A stretch of DNA of 32,669 nucleotides from NCBI GenBank assembly GCA_029007035.1, contig JAQXHC010000001.1, positions 1 to 32,669 of the forward strand, in the 5' to 3' direction. Shown here one piece after another: positions 25,045-32,669 of the stretch. The notes under the pieces are model-generated. The model was given only the letters and a program-made list of their open reading frames with translations, was not told the origin of the DNA and made no database searches. This DNA is from Oscillospiraceae bacterium. Lineage in GTDB: Bacteria; Bacillota; Clostridia; Oscillospirales; Ruminococcaceae. The position numbers and the translations under genes are program-made. Every line of letters starts with the position of its first letter. Position 1 is the first letter of the stretch.

Positions 25045-25673
25045 TGAGCAAGCCTATCAGAATAGCACTCACGAAGGGCAGACTCGAAAAGGATACTGTC
25101 GGACTGCTTGAAAAGCTCGGTTTTGACTGCACCGCTGTCCGTGAAAAGGGCAGAAAGCTTATCCTTCCGGTGCCTGACGGAAATCTGGAAGTCGTTCTTG
25201 CAAAGGCTAATGACGTCATCACCTATGTCGAGCACGGTGTCTGCGATATGGGCGTTGTCGGCAAGGACACGATTATGGAGATGAGCGGAAAGTTCTTTGA
25301 ACTGGTTGATCTTGGCTTCGGACGATGCAGATTTGCTCTTGCAGCCAAAAAGGGAACGGATTTTTACAATGGTTTCGGAATCAAGACCATTGCAACGAAA
25401 TATCCCAATGTTACCCGTAAATTTTTCGAGAAAAAAGGCATGGACACCGAGATCATCAAAATCGAAGGCTCGGTTGAGCTTGCGCCCCTGCTCGGACTGG
25501 CAGACGGAATCGTCGATATTGTAGAGACGGGAACAACTCTGAAAGAGAATGGACTTGAGGTAATTGAGGACGTTGCTCCTATTTCCGCGAGACTCATCGC
25601 GAATACGGTAAGCCTGAAGCTCAGACATGCTGAAATTGACAAGCTGATAACACTTATAGAGGAGAATCTGTAA
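25044..25673 (+). CDS. hisG: ATP phosphoribosyltransferase, short form
   Basis: Catalyses the first step of histidine synthesis, joining ATP and PRPP. At 209 residues it lacks the C-terminal regulatory domain of long HisG and so depends on HisZ, encoded just upstream. Motifs: IALTKGRLEKDTV, VEHGVCDMGVVGKDTI, and LADGIVDIVETGTTLKENGL, the PRPP-binding loop. It overlaps both neighbours by one base, indicating tight coupling. Confidence 0.96.
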   Translation: MSKPIRIALTKGRLEKDTVGLLEKLGFDCTAVREKGRKLILPVPDGNLEVVLAKANDVITYVEHGVCDMGVVGKDTIMEMSGKFFELVDLGFGRCRFALAAKKGTDFYNGFGIKTIATKYPNVTRKFFEKKGMDTEIIKIEGSVELAPLLGLADGIVDIVETGTTLKENGLEVIEDVAPISARLIANTVSLKLRHAEIDKLITLIEENL

Positions 25674-26959
25674 TGAAAAAAATATTTGCAAACGGTACAG
25701 ACGAAATCGCATTTCTCAGCGAACTGAAAAAGAGAAGCGGCGAGACAAATAAAAAGGTAGCTGAGACAGTTACTGCGATTATCGATGACGTAAGAGAGAA
25801 CGGCGACGAGGCTGTAAAGAAATATACCCTGAAATTTGACGGAAGTCTTCCGCAGTATTACGAGGTTCCTCGCGACGTTATAAACGACGCTCTCAACGAA
25901 GCCGACGAGAATTTCGTCAACGCACTTCTCGATGCAATGGAGAATATTGCTGATTTCCACAACAGACAGCGTGAACAGGGCTTTATCAACCCAAAGGAAA
26001 ACGGAGTTATTCTCGGTCAGCGAATCAGAGGTCTTGAAAGAGTTGGTCTCTATGTTCCCGGCGGTACGGCGGCTTATCCGTCAAGCGTGCTGATGAATGC
26101 TATTCCTGCAAAAATTGCAGGTGTAAAGGAAATAGTAATGGTTACTCCTCCGCTCAAAGACGGAACACCAAATAAGGATATTCTCGTTGCAGCAGCTATA
26201 TGCGGAGTAGACAGAGTATTCCTCTCGGGCGGCGCACAGGCTATTGCGGCTCTTGCTTATGGTACGGAGGAGATTCCGAAGTGTGACAAGATCGTTGGCC
26301 CCGGCAATATCTACGTTGCCACAGCGAAAAAGCTTCTTTACGGTGTTGTGGATATCGATATGATTGCAGGTCCGAGCGAGATTCTTGTGCTCGCCGACGA
26401 GACAGCCAATCCGAAATTTGCCGCCGCCGATCTTATGTCGCAGGCTGAGCACGATGTTCTTGCGTCGGCTATTATGGTAACCACAAGTGAGAAGCTTGCG
26501 GACGAGACAATTGCTGAGATTGAGCGTCAGAAGCAGTATCTTTCAAGAAAGGAAATCATTGAAAAATCGCTTAACGACTATGGTGCGATTATAATTACCG
26601 ATTGCCGGGAGTGTGCTGTGGAGCTTGCAAACGAAATTGCTCCCGAACATCTTGAAGTGCTTATGGAAAATCCGATGGAGCTTCTCGGAAGCCTTGACAA
26701 TGCAGGCTCTGTATTCCTCGGACACTATGCTTCGGAACCGCTCGGAGATTATTTTGCAGGACCGAATCACGTATTGCCGACAAGCGGAACGGCTCGTTTC
26801 TTTTCGCCTCTTGGAGTTGCAAGCTTTACAAAGCGTTCAAGCTATATTTATTATACAGAGGAGGCTCTCAGGGAAGCAAAGGACGATATTGTGCTGATTG
26901 CCGAGAAAGAGGGACTTACTGCACACGCGAATGCAATCAAGGTTCGTTTCGAGGATTAA
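25673..26959 (+). CDS. hisD: Histidinol dehydrogenase
   Basis: This zinc enzyme oxidises histidinol to histidine in two NAD-linked steps, the last of the pathway. The 428 residues include ERVGLYVPGGTAAYPSSVLM, DRVFLSGGAQAIAALAYGT, VGPGNIYVATAKKLLYG, DMIAGPSEILVLAD, the metal site SQAEHD, and GPNHVLPTSGTARFFSPL near the C-terminus. It starts in the hisG stop (TAATG). A 107-bp gap follows before hisC, without a terminator that I can see. Confidence 0.97.
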   Translation: MKKIFANGTDEIAFLSELKKRSGETNKKVAETVTAIIDDVRENGDEAVKKYTLKFDGSLPQYYEVPRDVINDALNEADENFVNALLDAMENIADFHNRQREQGFINPKENGVILGQRIRGLERVGLYVPGGTAAYPSSVLMNAIPAKIAGVKEIVMVTPPLKDGTPNKDILVAAAICGVDRVFLSGGAQAIAALAYGTEEIPKCDKIVGPGNIYVATAKKLLYGVVDIDMIAGPSEILVLADETANPKFAAADLMSQAEHDVLASAIMVTTSEKLADETIAEIERQKQYLSRKEIIEKSLNDYGAIIITDCRECAVELANEIAPEHLEVLMENPMELLGSLDNAGSVFLGHYASEPLGDYFAGPNHVLPTSGTARFFSPLGVASFTKRSSYIYYTEEALREAKDDIVLIAEKEGLTAHANAIKVRFED

Positions 26960-27066
26960 ACAGAACAAAGCATTTCTTTGTGAATTCAGTTGTGCCGAGC
27001 AGATTTTTCCGCTAAATCTGAATGGAAAATGCTTGTAAAACACAGTTATATTATAGGAGTGGTCAC

Positions 27067-28134
27067 ATGAATACCGAAACCAAATGGGAAAGCTTCGTCC
27101 GCAAGGTCGTTCCCTATGTTCCCGGCGAACAGCCAAAGGAAAAGGACATAATCAAGCTTAACACAAACGAAAATCCGTATCCTCCGTCGCCGAGGGTAAA
27201 GGCAGTTATTGACAGCTTCGACTGCGGCAGAATGAGACTTTATCCTGATCCCGATGCGTCCGTTCTTGTGGATGCTCTTGCAGAAAACTACGGCGTTAAA
27301 CCGTCTCAGGTGTTTGTGGGAGTCGGCTCGGACGATGTGATAGCTATGGCGTTCATGACCTTTTTCGGCTCGGATAAGCCGATACTCTTTCCGAATGTTA
27401 CCTACTCGTTTTACGATGTATGGGCGGAGGTATATCGGATTCCATATAAGACCGTACCGCTCCGCGAGGACTTCACGATCAATCCTGATGACTATAAAAC
27501 CGAAAACGGCGGAATTATTTTCCCGAACCCAAATGCTCCAACGGGGGTTCTTGAAAGTGTTGCAATGATTGAGGAGATCGTCAGGGCAAATCCCGATTCA
27601 GTTGTTATGATTGACGAGGCTTATATCGATTTCGGCGGTGAGAGCTGTCTGCCGCTGGTCGAAAAGTATGACAATCTGCTCGTGATTCAGACATTTTCAA
27701 AGTCGCGGTCAATGGCAGGCATGAGAATTGGCTTTGCAATCGGAAACGAGCGGCTTATCAGGTATATGAATGATGTGAAATTCTCGGTAAATTCCTACAC
27801 GATGAATACCGTAACTCAGCTCTGCGGAGCCGAAGCTGTCCGCGATAAGGACTATTTTAGCGAAACCGTTTCAAAGATTATTGCCACAAGAGAGCGTTCG
27901 AAAAAACGTCTCGCCGAGCTTGGATTTACTTTTACTGACTCGAAAAGCAACTTCATTTTTGCAAGCCATAAGACGAAATCTGCGGCTGAGATTTTTAATG
28001 AGCTTAAAAAGCGGAAGATCTTCGTCCGCTACTGGAATAAGCCTATAATAGAAAATTATCTGCGAATAACCGTCGGTACTGACGGCGAAATGGACGCTCT
28101 TTTCGGAGCTTTGGAGGAGATTGTAAATGAATAA
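27067..28134 (+). CDS. hisC: Histidinol-phosphate aminotransferase
   Basis: A PLP enzyme that transfers an amino group from glutamate to imidazole-acetol phosphate. The 355 residues show KLNTNENPYPPSPRV, YPDPDASVLVDALAE, PNAPTGVLE (as PNPNAPTGV), VMIDEAYIDFGG, and QTFSKSRSMAGMRIGFA with the PLP lysine. ATG 27067 has AGGAG 8 nt upstream; an ATG 15 codons earlier has none and extends into the gap. It overlaps hisB by 8 bp. Confidence 0.95.
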   Translation: MNTETKWESFVRKVVPYVPGEQPKEKDIIKLNTNENPYPPSPRVKAVIDSFDCGRMRLYPDPDASVLVDALAENYGVKPSQVFVGVGSDDVIAMAFMTFFGSDKPILFPNVTYSFYDVWAEVYRIPYKTVPLREDFTINPDDYKTENGGIIFPNPNAPTGVLESVAMIEEIVRANPDSVVMIDEAYIDFGGESCLPLVEKYDNLLVIQTFSKSRSMAGMRIGFAIGNERLIRYMNDVKFSVNSYTMNTVTQLCGAEAVRDKDYFSETVSKIIATRERSKKRLAELGFTFTDSKSNFIFASHKTKSAAEIFNELKKRKIFVRYWNKPIIENYLRITVGTDGEMDALFGALEEIVNE

Positions 28135-28720
28135 ACCAGTCAGAACAGGCGAGGTCTGCCGCCGGACAAAGGAGACCGATATTCAGATTAAGGTTGAGCT
28201 TGACGGCGCCGGAAATGCAGATATAAGTACAGGGATCGGATTTTTCGACCATATGCTGACCGCGCTTTCGGTTCACAGCGGAATTAGCATGAGTGTCAAG
28301 GTCATGGGCGACCTCTATGTTGACGGGCATCACACCGTGGAAGATACCGGTATTGCTCTCGGACAGGCTCTCGGGCAGGCTCTTGGCGACAAATCAGGAA
28401 TTGTCCGCTACGGTACGTCCTATATCCCAATGGACGAGTCTCTCGCAATGGCGAGCCTTGACCTCAGCAACAGACCGTTTCTCGTGTTCAGTGCGGAATT
28501 CACTAATCAGAGCTGCGGCGAATATGATGTGTGCCTGACGGAGGAATTTTTCCGTGCCTTTGCGTTTAATGCAGGGATAACTCTGCACGTAAATCTGCTT
28601 TACGGTACGAACGATCACCATAAATGTGAGGCAATTTACAAAGCTGTCGCTCATGCACTCAAAACGGCTGTTTCATATAATTCTGACGGCTCAGTTCTCT
28701 CAACGAAAGGAGTTCTCTGA
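28127..28720 (+). CDS. hisB: Imidazoleglycerol-phosphate dehydratase
   Basis: Dehydrates imidazoleglycerol phosphate, using two Mn ions bound by histidine clusters. The 197-residue monofunctional form carries GFFDHMLTALSVHSG, DGHHTVEDTGIALGQAL, and NDHHKCEAIYKAVAHAL. There is no N-terminal phosphatase domain of the enterobacterial fusion type, and no histidinol-phosphatase gene lies in the window, so that step must be encoded elsewhere. It begins inside hisC and its TGA overlaps the hisH start. Confidence 0.97.
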   Translation: MNKPVRTGEVCRRTKETDIQIKVELDGAGNADISTGIGFFDHMLTALSVHSGISMSVKVMGDLYVDGHHTVEDTGIALGQALGQALGDKSGIVRYGTSYIPMDESLAMASLDLSNRPFLVFSAEFTNQSCGEYDVCLTEEFFRAFAFNAGITLHVNLLYGTNDHHKCEAIYKAVAHALKTAVSYNSDGSVLSTKGVL

Positions 28721-29322
28721 TGACTGCGATTATTGATTACGGCGCAGGAAATATTTTCAGCGTAAAAAATGCCCTTGACTATCTTGGAATTGAAAGCAGA
28801 CTTGTATCTGATAAAGAGTCGATTGAAGCAGCGGATTCGCTGATTCTTCCCGGAGTCGGAGCGTTTCCTGCGGCAATGAAAATGCTCGGAAGTGCAGGAC
28901 TTGTCGATATAATCAAGGAGCAGGCGAAGAAGAAGCCTTTGCTCGGCATCTGCCTTGGAATGCAGATGCTGTTTGAAAAAAGCTACGAGTTCGAGGAATG
29001 TGACGGACTGGGACTTATCGGCGGAAGCGTAAAAAAAATGGAAGCCACCGACCTGATTATACCGCATATGGGCTGGAACAAGCTCGAAAAGCTCAACGAC
29101 TGTCCGCTTCTCAGCGGAATCGGCGACGATGAATACGTATACTTTGTCCACTCCTACAAGGCAGAGTGCGATGACCGGAATATCGCTGCATACAGTGAAT
29201 ACGGCGGACGCGTGCCTGCACTTGTAACCGACGGAAAATTCGTTTTCGGAGCGCAGTTTCACCCCGAAAAAAGCGGAGAAACGGGACTTAAAATACTCAG
29301 AAGCTTCGGAGGACTTGCATAA
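28720..29322 (+). CDS. hisH: Imidazole glycerol phosphate synthase, glutaminase subunit
   Basis: This class I glutamine amidotransferase feeds ammonia to HisF. The 200 residues hold LILPGVGAFPAAM, the nucleophile in GICLGMQMLFE, VHSYKAE, and the His-Glu of GAQFHPEKSGETG. It overlaps hisB and hisA by one base each. Its partner HisF is separated by hisA and a 383-bp repeat-rich gap. Confidence 0.97.
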   Translation: MTAIIDYGAGNIFSVKNALDYLGIESRLVSDKESIEAADSLILPGVGAFPAAMKMLGSAGLVDIIKEQAKKKPLLGICLGMQMLFEKSYEFEECDGLGLIGGSVKKMEATDLIIPHMGWNKLEKLNDCPLLSGIGDDEYVYFVHSYKAECDDRNIAAYSEYGGRVPALVTDGKFVFGAQFHPEKSGETGLKILRSFGGLA

Positions 29323-30050
29323 TGATTATACTTCCTGCAATTGATATAAAGGACGGAAACTGTGTGCGGCTGTTCAAAGGTGATTTCTCAACAGTCGAGC
29401 GCGTAGCCGCCGATTATCTTGAAACGGCGAAAGGCTTTGAAGAAGCCGGTGCTGAATGGATTCATATGGTCGATCTCGACGGAGCCAAAGAGGGACGTCC
29501 TGTCAATACGAAAATCTATACCGATGTTGCAGAAAAAACTTCCCTGAAAGTCGAACTTGGCGGAGGAATCCGCAGTCTCTCAACAATCGGGGAATATCTG
29601 GATATGGGTATTTCAAGGGTTATCCTCGGTTCGGCGGCTCTGAAAAATCCGAAACTTGTCAGCGACGCTGTTGAAAGGTTCGGAAATGAGAAGATTGTCG
29701 TTGGTATTGATGCAATGAACGGCATGGTTGCCACTGAGGGCTGGCTCGAATCTTCGGATGTGGACTATATTGACCTTGCCGAAAAGATGATTTCAGTTGG
29801 TGTCAGATACTTTATCTTTACCGATATTTCCAAGGACGGAACGCTTTCCGGCGTTAACCGCGAGCAGCTGAAAGCACTCTCAGACGCGGTTTCGGGACGT
29901 GCAGAGGTAATTGCCAGCGGAGGAGTCCACACAATGGATGACATAATTGCCTGCAAGGAAATGGGACTTTACGGCACAATATGCGGAAAATCCATTTATA
30001 AGGGCACTCTGGATCTGAGAGAAGCGATTAAATATTCATGTGTACAGTAA
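29322..30050 (+). CDS. hisA: ProFAR isomerase
   Basis: The TIM-barrel enzyme opens the ribose ring of ProFAR to give PRFAR. The 242 residues begin MIILPAIDIKDGNCVRLFKG with the catalytic Asp. They then show IHMVDLDGAKEGRP, LGGGIRSLSTI, RVILGSAALKNP, YFIFTDISKDGTLSGVN (second catalytic Asp), and the phosphate loop VIASGGVHTMDD. It is distinguished from HisF by the AIDIKDG start. Followed by the palindromic element at 30062. Confidence 0.96.
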   Translation: MIILPAIDIKDGNCVRLFKGDFSTVERVAADYLETAKGFEEAGAEWIHMVDLDGAKEGRPVNTKIYTDVAEKTSLKVELGGGIRSLSTIGEYLDMGISRVILGSAALKNPKLVSDAVERFGNEKIVVGIDAMNGMVATEGWLESSDVDYIDLAEKMISVGVRYFIFTDISKDGTLSGVNREQLKALSDAVSGRAEVIASGGVHTMDDIIACKEMGLYGTICGKSIYKGTLDLREAIKYSCVQ

Positions 30051-30061
30051 TTTTGATACGA

Positions 30062-30295
30062 TAAATCAGAATTTACGGCAGCTATCTGCGTAACTTGTTG
30101 AGGGAAACCCTTTTGAAAAAGGGTTCTCCCTCAAACTCCCTTCCTAAAACTTTAGCTCATTTTTTCTCAGAGGGGCATATGCCCCTCTGAGAAAAAATAA
30201 ATAAAAGTCTTTGGAAAGGGGTCTGGGGAAGAACCTTTCCTCATAAAGGTTTTCCCCAGCAAGGTTTCGGGTATACTGTTGTAAATTCTGATTTA
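30062..30295. repeat. 234-bp palindromic (MITE-like) element between hisA and hisF
   Basis: Terminal inverted repeats TAAATCAGAATTTAC (30062-30076) and GTAAATTCTGATTTA (30281-30295) match perfectly over 15 bp. The two halves are near-complementary throughout: a left hairpin at 30099-30133, a perfect 20-bp-arm palindrome centred at 30178/30179 (ATGCCCCTCTGAGAAAAAAT on the right), and a right hairpin at 30223-30259. A related TTCTGATTTA end recurs at 30397-30406, and CGAGCTG/CAGCTCG (30376-30392) forms another small hairpin. No ORF is inside. The element inserts into the his operon and may attenuate or process its RNA. Confidence 0.7.
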
Positions 30296-30433
30296 CATTA
30301 GCAGTGCGGTGAGCGAAAGCAAATTACAACTTACGAACAGAAAAGCGAGTTTACGAGCGGCATCGTGACTGCGGTCGAGCTGGCTCAGCTCGTGAATTCT
30401 GATTTATAGCAGTAAAATAAAGGAGGTTCAACC

Positions 30434-31189
30434 ATGCTTGCAAAAAGAATAATTCCCTGCCTTGATGTGCGTAACGGAAAGGTGGTAAAGGGAGTAAATT
30501 TTGAGGGAATCCGCGACGTGGGAGATCCCGTGGAATGTGCGGAGGAATACAACCGTCAGGGAGCCGATGAGATAGTTTTCTATGACATAACAGCGTCATA
30601 CGAGGGCAGGGGAGTTTTTCTCGATGTTGTGCGCGAGACGGCGAAAAAGGTATTTGTGCCCCTTACCGTTGGCGGAGGAATCAAGTCGGTTGAGGATATC
30701 CGAGAGACGCTCCGTGCAGGTGCGGACAAGGTTTCGGTCAACTCTCAGGCGGTGAAGAATCCGAAGCTTATCAAGGACGGTGCGGATATTTTCGGAAGCC
30801 AGTGCATATGTGTCGGAATCGACGCGAAGAAAATCGCCGACCATAAGTGGACAGTCTATATCAACGGAGGCAGAGTTGATATGAACCTTGACCTTATTGA
30901 TTGGGTCAAGCGTATCGAGCAGCTTGGTGCAGGGGAAATATGTCTTAACTCCATTGATGCGGACGGTACAAAAAACGGCTTTGACATTGAGATGCTCGAT
31001 GCAGTATGCAAAGCCTGCACGATTCCAGTGATTGCAAGCGGCGGTGCAGGCAAAATCGATGACTTCGCCGAGGTTTTCGAAAAAACCGGAGCTACGGCGG
31101 CACTTGCGGCTTCACTTTTTCACTTCCGTGAGCTGACTGTTCAGCAGGTCAAGAAATACTGCCGTGACAAAGGTATTATTGTCAGGTAG
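30434..31189 (+). CDS. hisF: Imidazole glycerol phosphate synthase, cyclase subunit
   Basis: The TIM-barrel partner of HisH closes the imidazole ring, giving imidazoleglycerol phosphate and AICAR. The 251 residues include [20 protein letters not shown] with the catalytic Asp, [48 protein letters not shown] (second catalytic Asp), and [16 protein letters not shown] very strong SD, AAAGGAGG, lies 8 nt before the ATG, which would help reinitiation after the upstream palindromic gap. Confidence 0.97.
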   Translation: MLAKRIIPCLDVRNGKVVKGVNFEGIRDVGDPVECAEEYNRQGADEIVFYDITASYEGRGVFLDVVRETAKKVFVPLTVGGGIKSVEDIRETLRAGADKVSVNSQAVKNPKLIKDGADIFGSQCICVGIDAKKIADHKWTVYINGGRVDMNLDLIDWVKRIEQLGAGEICLNSIDADGTKNGFDIEMLDAVCKACTIPVIASGGAGKIDDFAEVFEKTGATAALAASLFHFRELTVQQVKKYCRDKGIIVR

Positions 31190-31201
31190 GGCAGAGGAGC
31201 T

Positions 31202-31585
31202 ATGTTTGTACTTGCACTGATTATATCGGTTATTGTACCTCTGATTGTTGTTTTATGCGGATATCTTATGAAATATCATACCTTAAAAGAAATTACTGAA
31301 TTAATCGGTTACCGCACAAAACGCTCAATGAGTAGTCAGGAGGCATGGTGTTTTGCTAATGAGCTTTGCGGAGAATTATTCTTAAAAGGCGGACTTATTT
31401 CAATTTTACCTTCATTAGCTTTATCATTGGCAGGATGTTTTTTATCTGGCAATTCAAATGGCGTACTCATCTCTACAGTTATAGAATGTATTCAGGTTGC
31501 GTTGATTTTTTCGCCTGTATATTATATAGAAAAGCAATTGAAGCTGAAATTTGAAAAAGATGATAATAATAAGGAGCAGATATGA
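31202..31585 (+). CDS. SdpI-like small membrane protein inside the his operon
   Basis: The 127-residue product has three to four hydrophobic segments: residues about 2-22, a less clear 60-80, and 85-105. Between the first two lies [20 protein letters not shown]. The GYRTxxSMxxxExWxxAN pattern marks the SdpI family, named for the Bacillus subtilis protein that protects against the SdpC toxin and takes part in signalling. No toxin gene is adjacent. The sequence is AT-richer than its neighbours, with more TTA and AAT codons, which suggests acquisition. It begins 12 bp after hisF and its TGA overlaps the hisI start (ATGA), so it is fully part of the operon. Function here is unknown; immunity is only one possibility. 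Confidence 0.7.
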   Translation: MFVLALIISVIVPLIVVLCGYLMKYHTLKEITELIGYRTKRSMSSQEAWCFANELCGELFLKGGLISILPSLALSLAGCFLSGNSNGVLISTVIECIQVALIFSPVYYIEKQLKLKFEKDDNNKEQI

Positions 31586-31926
31586 AAAAAATTGATTTGA
31601 ATGATCTCGACAAATTTTTCGTCAAGGGGGAACTCATTCCTGCGATATGTTACGAGGTCAATACGAAAACGGTTCTTATGCTTGCATACATGAACAAGGA
31701 AAGTCTGAAAAAGACGCTGGAGACGGGCTATACATGGTTCTGGAGCCGTTCGCGTCAGGAATACTGGAACAAGGGAGCAACATCAGGACATCTGCAAAAG
31801 GTCGTATCAATTTACGGCGACTGTGATAATGATACGCTGCTTGTAAACGTGGAGCAGACGGGAGTTGCCTGTCATACAGGCTCATACAGCTGCTTCTTCA
31901 ACGAAATATACAATATGGAGGACTAA
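31582..31926 (+). CDS. hisI: Phosphoribosyl-AMP cyclohydrolase
   Basis: This zinc enzyme opens the purine ring of PR-AMP (third step). The 114-residue stand-alone form shows [55 protein letters not shown], and the metal ligands in [20 protein letters not shown] lies inside the end of the SdpI-like gene. hisE is encoded separately 2 bp downstream, unlike the fused HisIE of many bacteria. Confidence 0.96.
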   Translation: MKKIDLNDLDKFFVKGELIPAICYEVNTKTVLMLAYMNKESLKKTLETGYTWFWSRSRQEYWNKGATSGHLQKVVSIYGDCDNDTLLVNVEQTGVACHTGSYSCFFNEIYNMED

Positions 31927-31928
31927 AA

Positions 31929-32267
31929 ATGACAGTATATGATGAGATTTTCGAGGTAATCAAAGAAAGAAAAAAGCAGTACGAAAACGGTACTGCTCAG
32001 GAAAATTCATACACCTGCTATCTTTTTGAAAAAGGTGTGGATAAAATCTGCAAAAAAGTCGGCGAGGAAGCTGCGGAAACAATAATTGCGGCAAAAAACG
32101 GCGATAATGATGAGCTTATGAACGAAATTAACGATCTGCTCTATCATGTTATGGTGCTCTGCGCCAATCAGGGACTCGACTGGAAGGACGTTGAACGAGT
32201 TCTCGACGAGAGAAACGAGAAAATCGGTAATCTCAAAAAGTTCCACGAAGTCGATAAAAATTCATAA
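31929..32267 (+). CDS. hisE: Phosphoribosyl-ATP pyrophosphohydrolase
   Basis: Hydrolyses PR-ATP to PR-AMP (second step). The 112-residue all-alpha MazG-like protein carries KICKKVGEEAAETIIAAKNG, then DELMNEINDLLYHVMVLC with the metal-binding Glu and Asp residues. GGAGG precedes the ATG. It is the last gene of the operon; a terminator hairpin follows 59 bp later. Confidence 0.95.
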   Translation: MTVYDEIFEVIKERKKQYENGTAQENSYTCYLFEKGVDKICKKVGEEAAETIIAAKNGDNDELMNEINDLLYHVMVLCANQGLDWKDVERVLDERNEKIGNLKKFHEVDKNS

Positions 32268-32325
32268 TTCATAAAAATGGGCGGCAAAGCCGACCACCCA
32301 TACAGAAGTATTTAATATGTAACCG

Positions 32326-32366
32326 AAAGGTTGTGTAGCAATGAGCTACGCAGCCTTTCTCTTTTT
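32326..32366 (+). terminator. Probable terminator of the his operon
   Basis: AAAGGTTGTGTAGC (32326-32339) and GCTACGCAGCCTTT (32345-32358) form a 14-bp stem with two G-T pairs, followed by CT and a T-run to 32366. It overlaps the 3' end of the recombinase relic on the other strand. A second, bulged hairpin at 32277-32301 lies just upstream. Confidence 0.7.
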
Positions 32367-32515
32367 GTCGTAAACCACGCTGTCAGCAGTAACCGTTGCT
32401 GTCAGAACATTGAAACGGAAGCAAATATCAATCTACTGTGTTCTGTGACCGCTGGACTTGTCAGGTGCATATACGACAATCTTTTCAATAAATTCGTGCA
32501 TAATTTCGGGAGTGG
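32346..32515 (-). pseudogene. Large serine recombinase, C-terminal fragment
   Basis: The minus strand from about 32513 reads TPEIMHEFIEKIVVYAPDKS then SGHRTQ, an in-frame TAG, and IDICFRFNVLTATVTADSVV then YDKKRKAA and TAG (32346-32348). This is the conserved tail (DUF4368-type region) of serine recombinases of conjugative transposons in gut Firmicutes. The internal stop and the loss of everything upstream make it a pseudogene. It is cut off exactly where the IS-like sequence begins. Confidence 0.65.
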
Positions 32516-32669
32516 AGACCCTGAAAAAATTTGTGTAAAAAGAATAAAATACTTCCAATCAGACAAAGCTAAAAGCAAGCAAAAAAGATCTGAAAGGAAG
32601 TATTTTTATTATGGAAAAAGCGTCAAAAGAGTTATTAAAGGAATTTGTAAACAGCCAGAAATTTACAAG
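32515..32669 (+). mobile_element. Left end of an IS256-like insertion sequence
   Basis: From about 32515 the sequence AGACCCTGAAAAAATTTGTG followed by TAAAAAG resembles IS256-family termini, which carry TTGTGTAAAA. A transposase-like start follows at 32611. Between them AAAATACTTCC (32546-32556) and GGAAGTATTTT (32596-32606) form an 11-bp hairpin. The right end is outside the window, so the boundary and target duplication cannot be confirmed. Confidence 0.5.
32611..32669 (+). CDS. Transposase N-terminus (IS256-like), runs off the right edge
   Basis: Only 19 full codons are visible: MEKASKELLKEFVNSQKFT, preceded by GAAAGGAAG. N-termini of this kind, with an ELLKEF helix, occur in IS256-family (mutator-type) transposases. 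The assignment rests mainly on the IS256-like terminal sequence upstream. The SD lies in the 3' arm of a hairpin, which would limit translation from read-through transcripts. Confidence 0.45.
   Translation, partial: MEKASKELLKEFVNSQKFT

Noticed and set aside
28127..28720. Bifunctional HisB with phosphatase domain
   Set aside because: The product has 197 residues and only the dehydratase motifs.

Overview
The window reads as a chromosomal piece of a mesophilic, moderate-GC Gram-positive gut or rumen Clostridium-relative, most like a fibre-degrading Ruminococcus (Oscillospiraceae). This is an inference from: a PolC-type replicative polymerase; a short HisG paired with HisZ; the gene order frr-uppS-cdsA-dxr-rseP-ispG-polC; a lipoprotein GH74 xyloglucanase; and strong SD sequences with TTGACA/TATAAT-type promoters.

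Layout. (1) Positions 1-4250 are a graveyard of mobile DNA. It holds a phage antirepressor (BRO-N) fragment running off the left edge, with further shattered copies of its core motif up to 725. Next come a mobile-element sigma factor gene (957-1745, minus), a tiny promoter-to-terminator unit beside it, a run of 11-bp tandem doublets, and a small unknown gene (2262-2624, minus). The region ends with a tyrosine-recombinase tail joined to the C-terminal half of a Cas6 gene, followed by CRISPR-repeat-like remnants. (2) Positions 4253-9608 are carbohydrate and envelope genes: GH74 xyloglucanase, GH25 lysozyme, a candidate small RNA or attenuator leader, manA and a ROK glucokinase. (3) Positions 9757-12537 hold an ECF sigma factor and a membrane-anchored beta-propeller protein that may be its regulator. 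(4) Positions 12571-12850 hold two tRNA-Ser genes (GCT and TGA) on the minus strand with their own promoter and terminator. (5) Positions 12977-23784 are a housekeeping run: pyrH, frr, uppS, cdsA, dxr, rseP, ispG, polC. These serve UMP phosphorylation, ribosome recycling, undecaprenyl and phospholipid precursors, MEP-pathway isoprenoids and replication. (6) Positions 23786-32267 are a histidine operon, hisZ-G-D-C-B-H-A-[palindromic repeat]-F-[SdpI-like gene]-I-E, from a promoter that starts two bases after the polC stop codon. (7) From 32268 to the right edge are a terminator, the tail of a large serine recombinase pseudogene, and the left end of an IS256-like insertion sequence.

The genes in (5) and (6) are ordinary and tightly packed. 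The unusual points are the recombinase-Cas6 chimera with its ghost array, the 11-bp doublet array, the two short promoter-terminator units (1745-1834 and 7334-7473), the triple 8-bp repeat in the his promoter, and the two insertions in the his operon. I see no intact, clearly new defence or mobile system; the accessory region looks mostly decayed.
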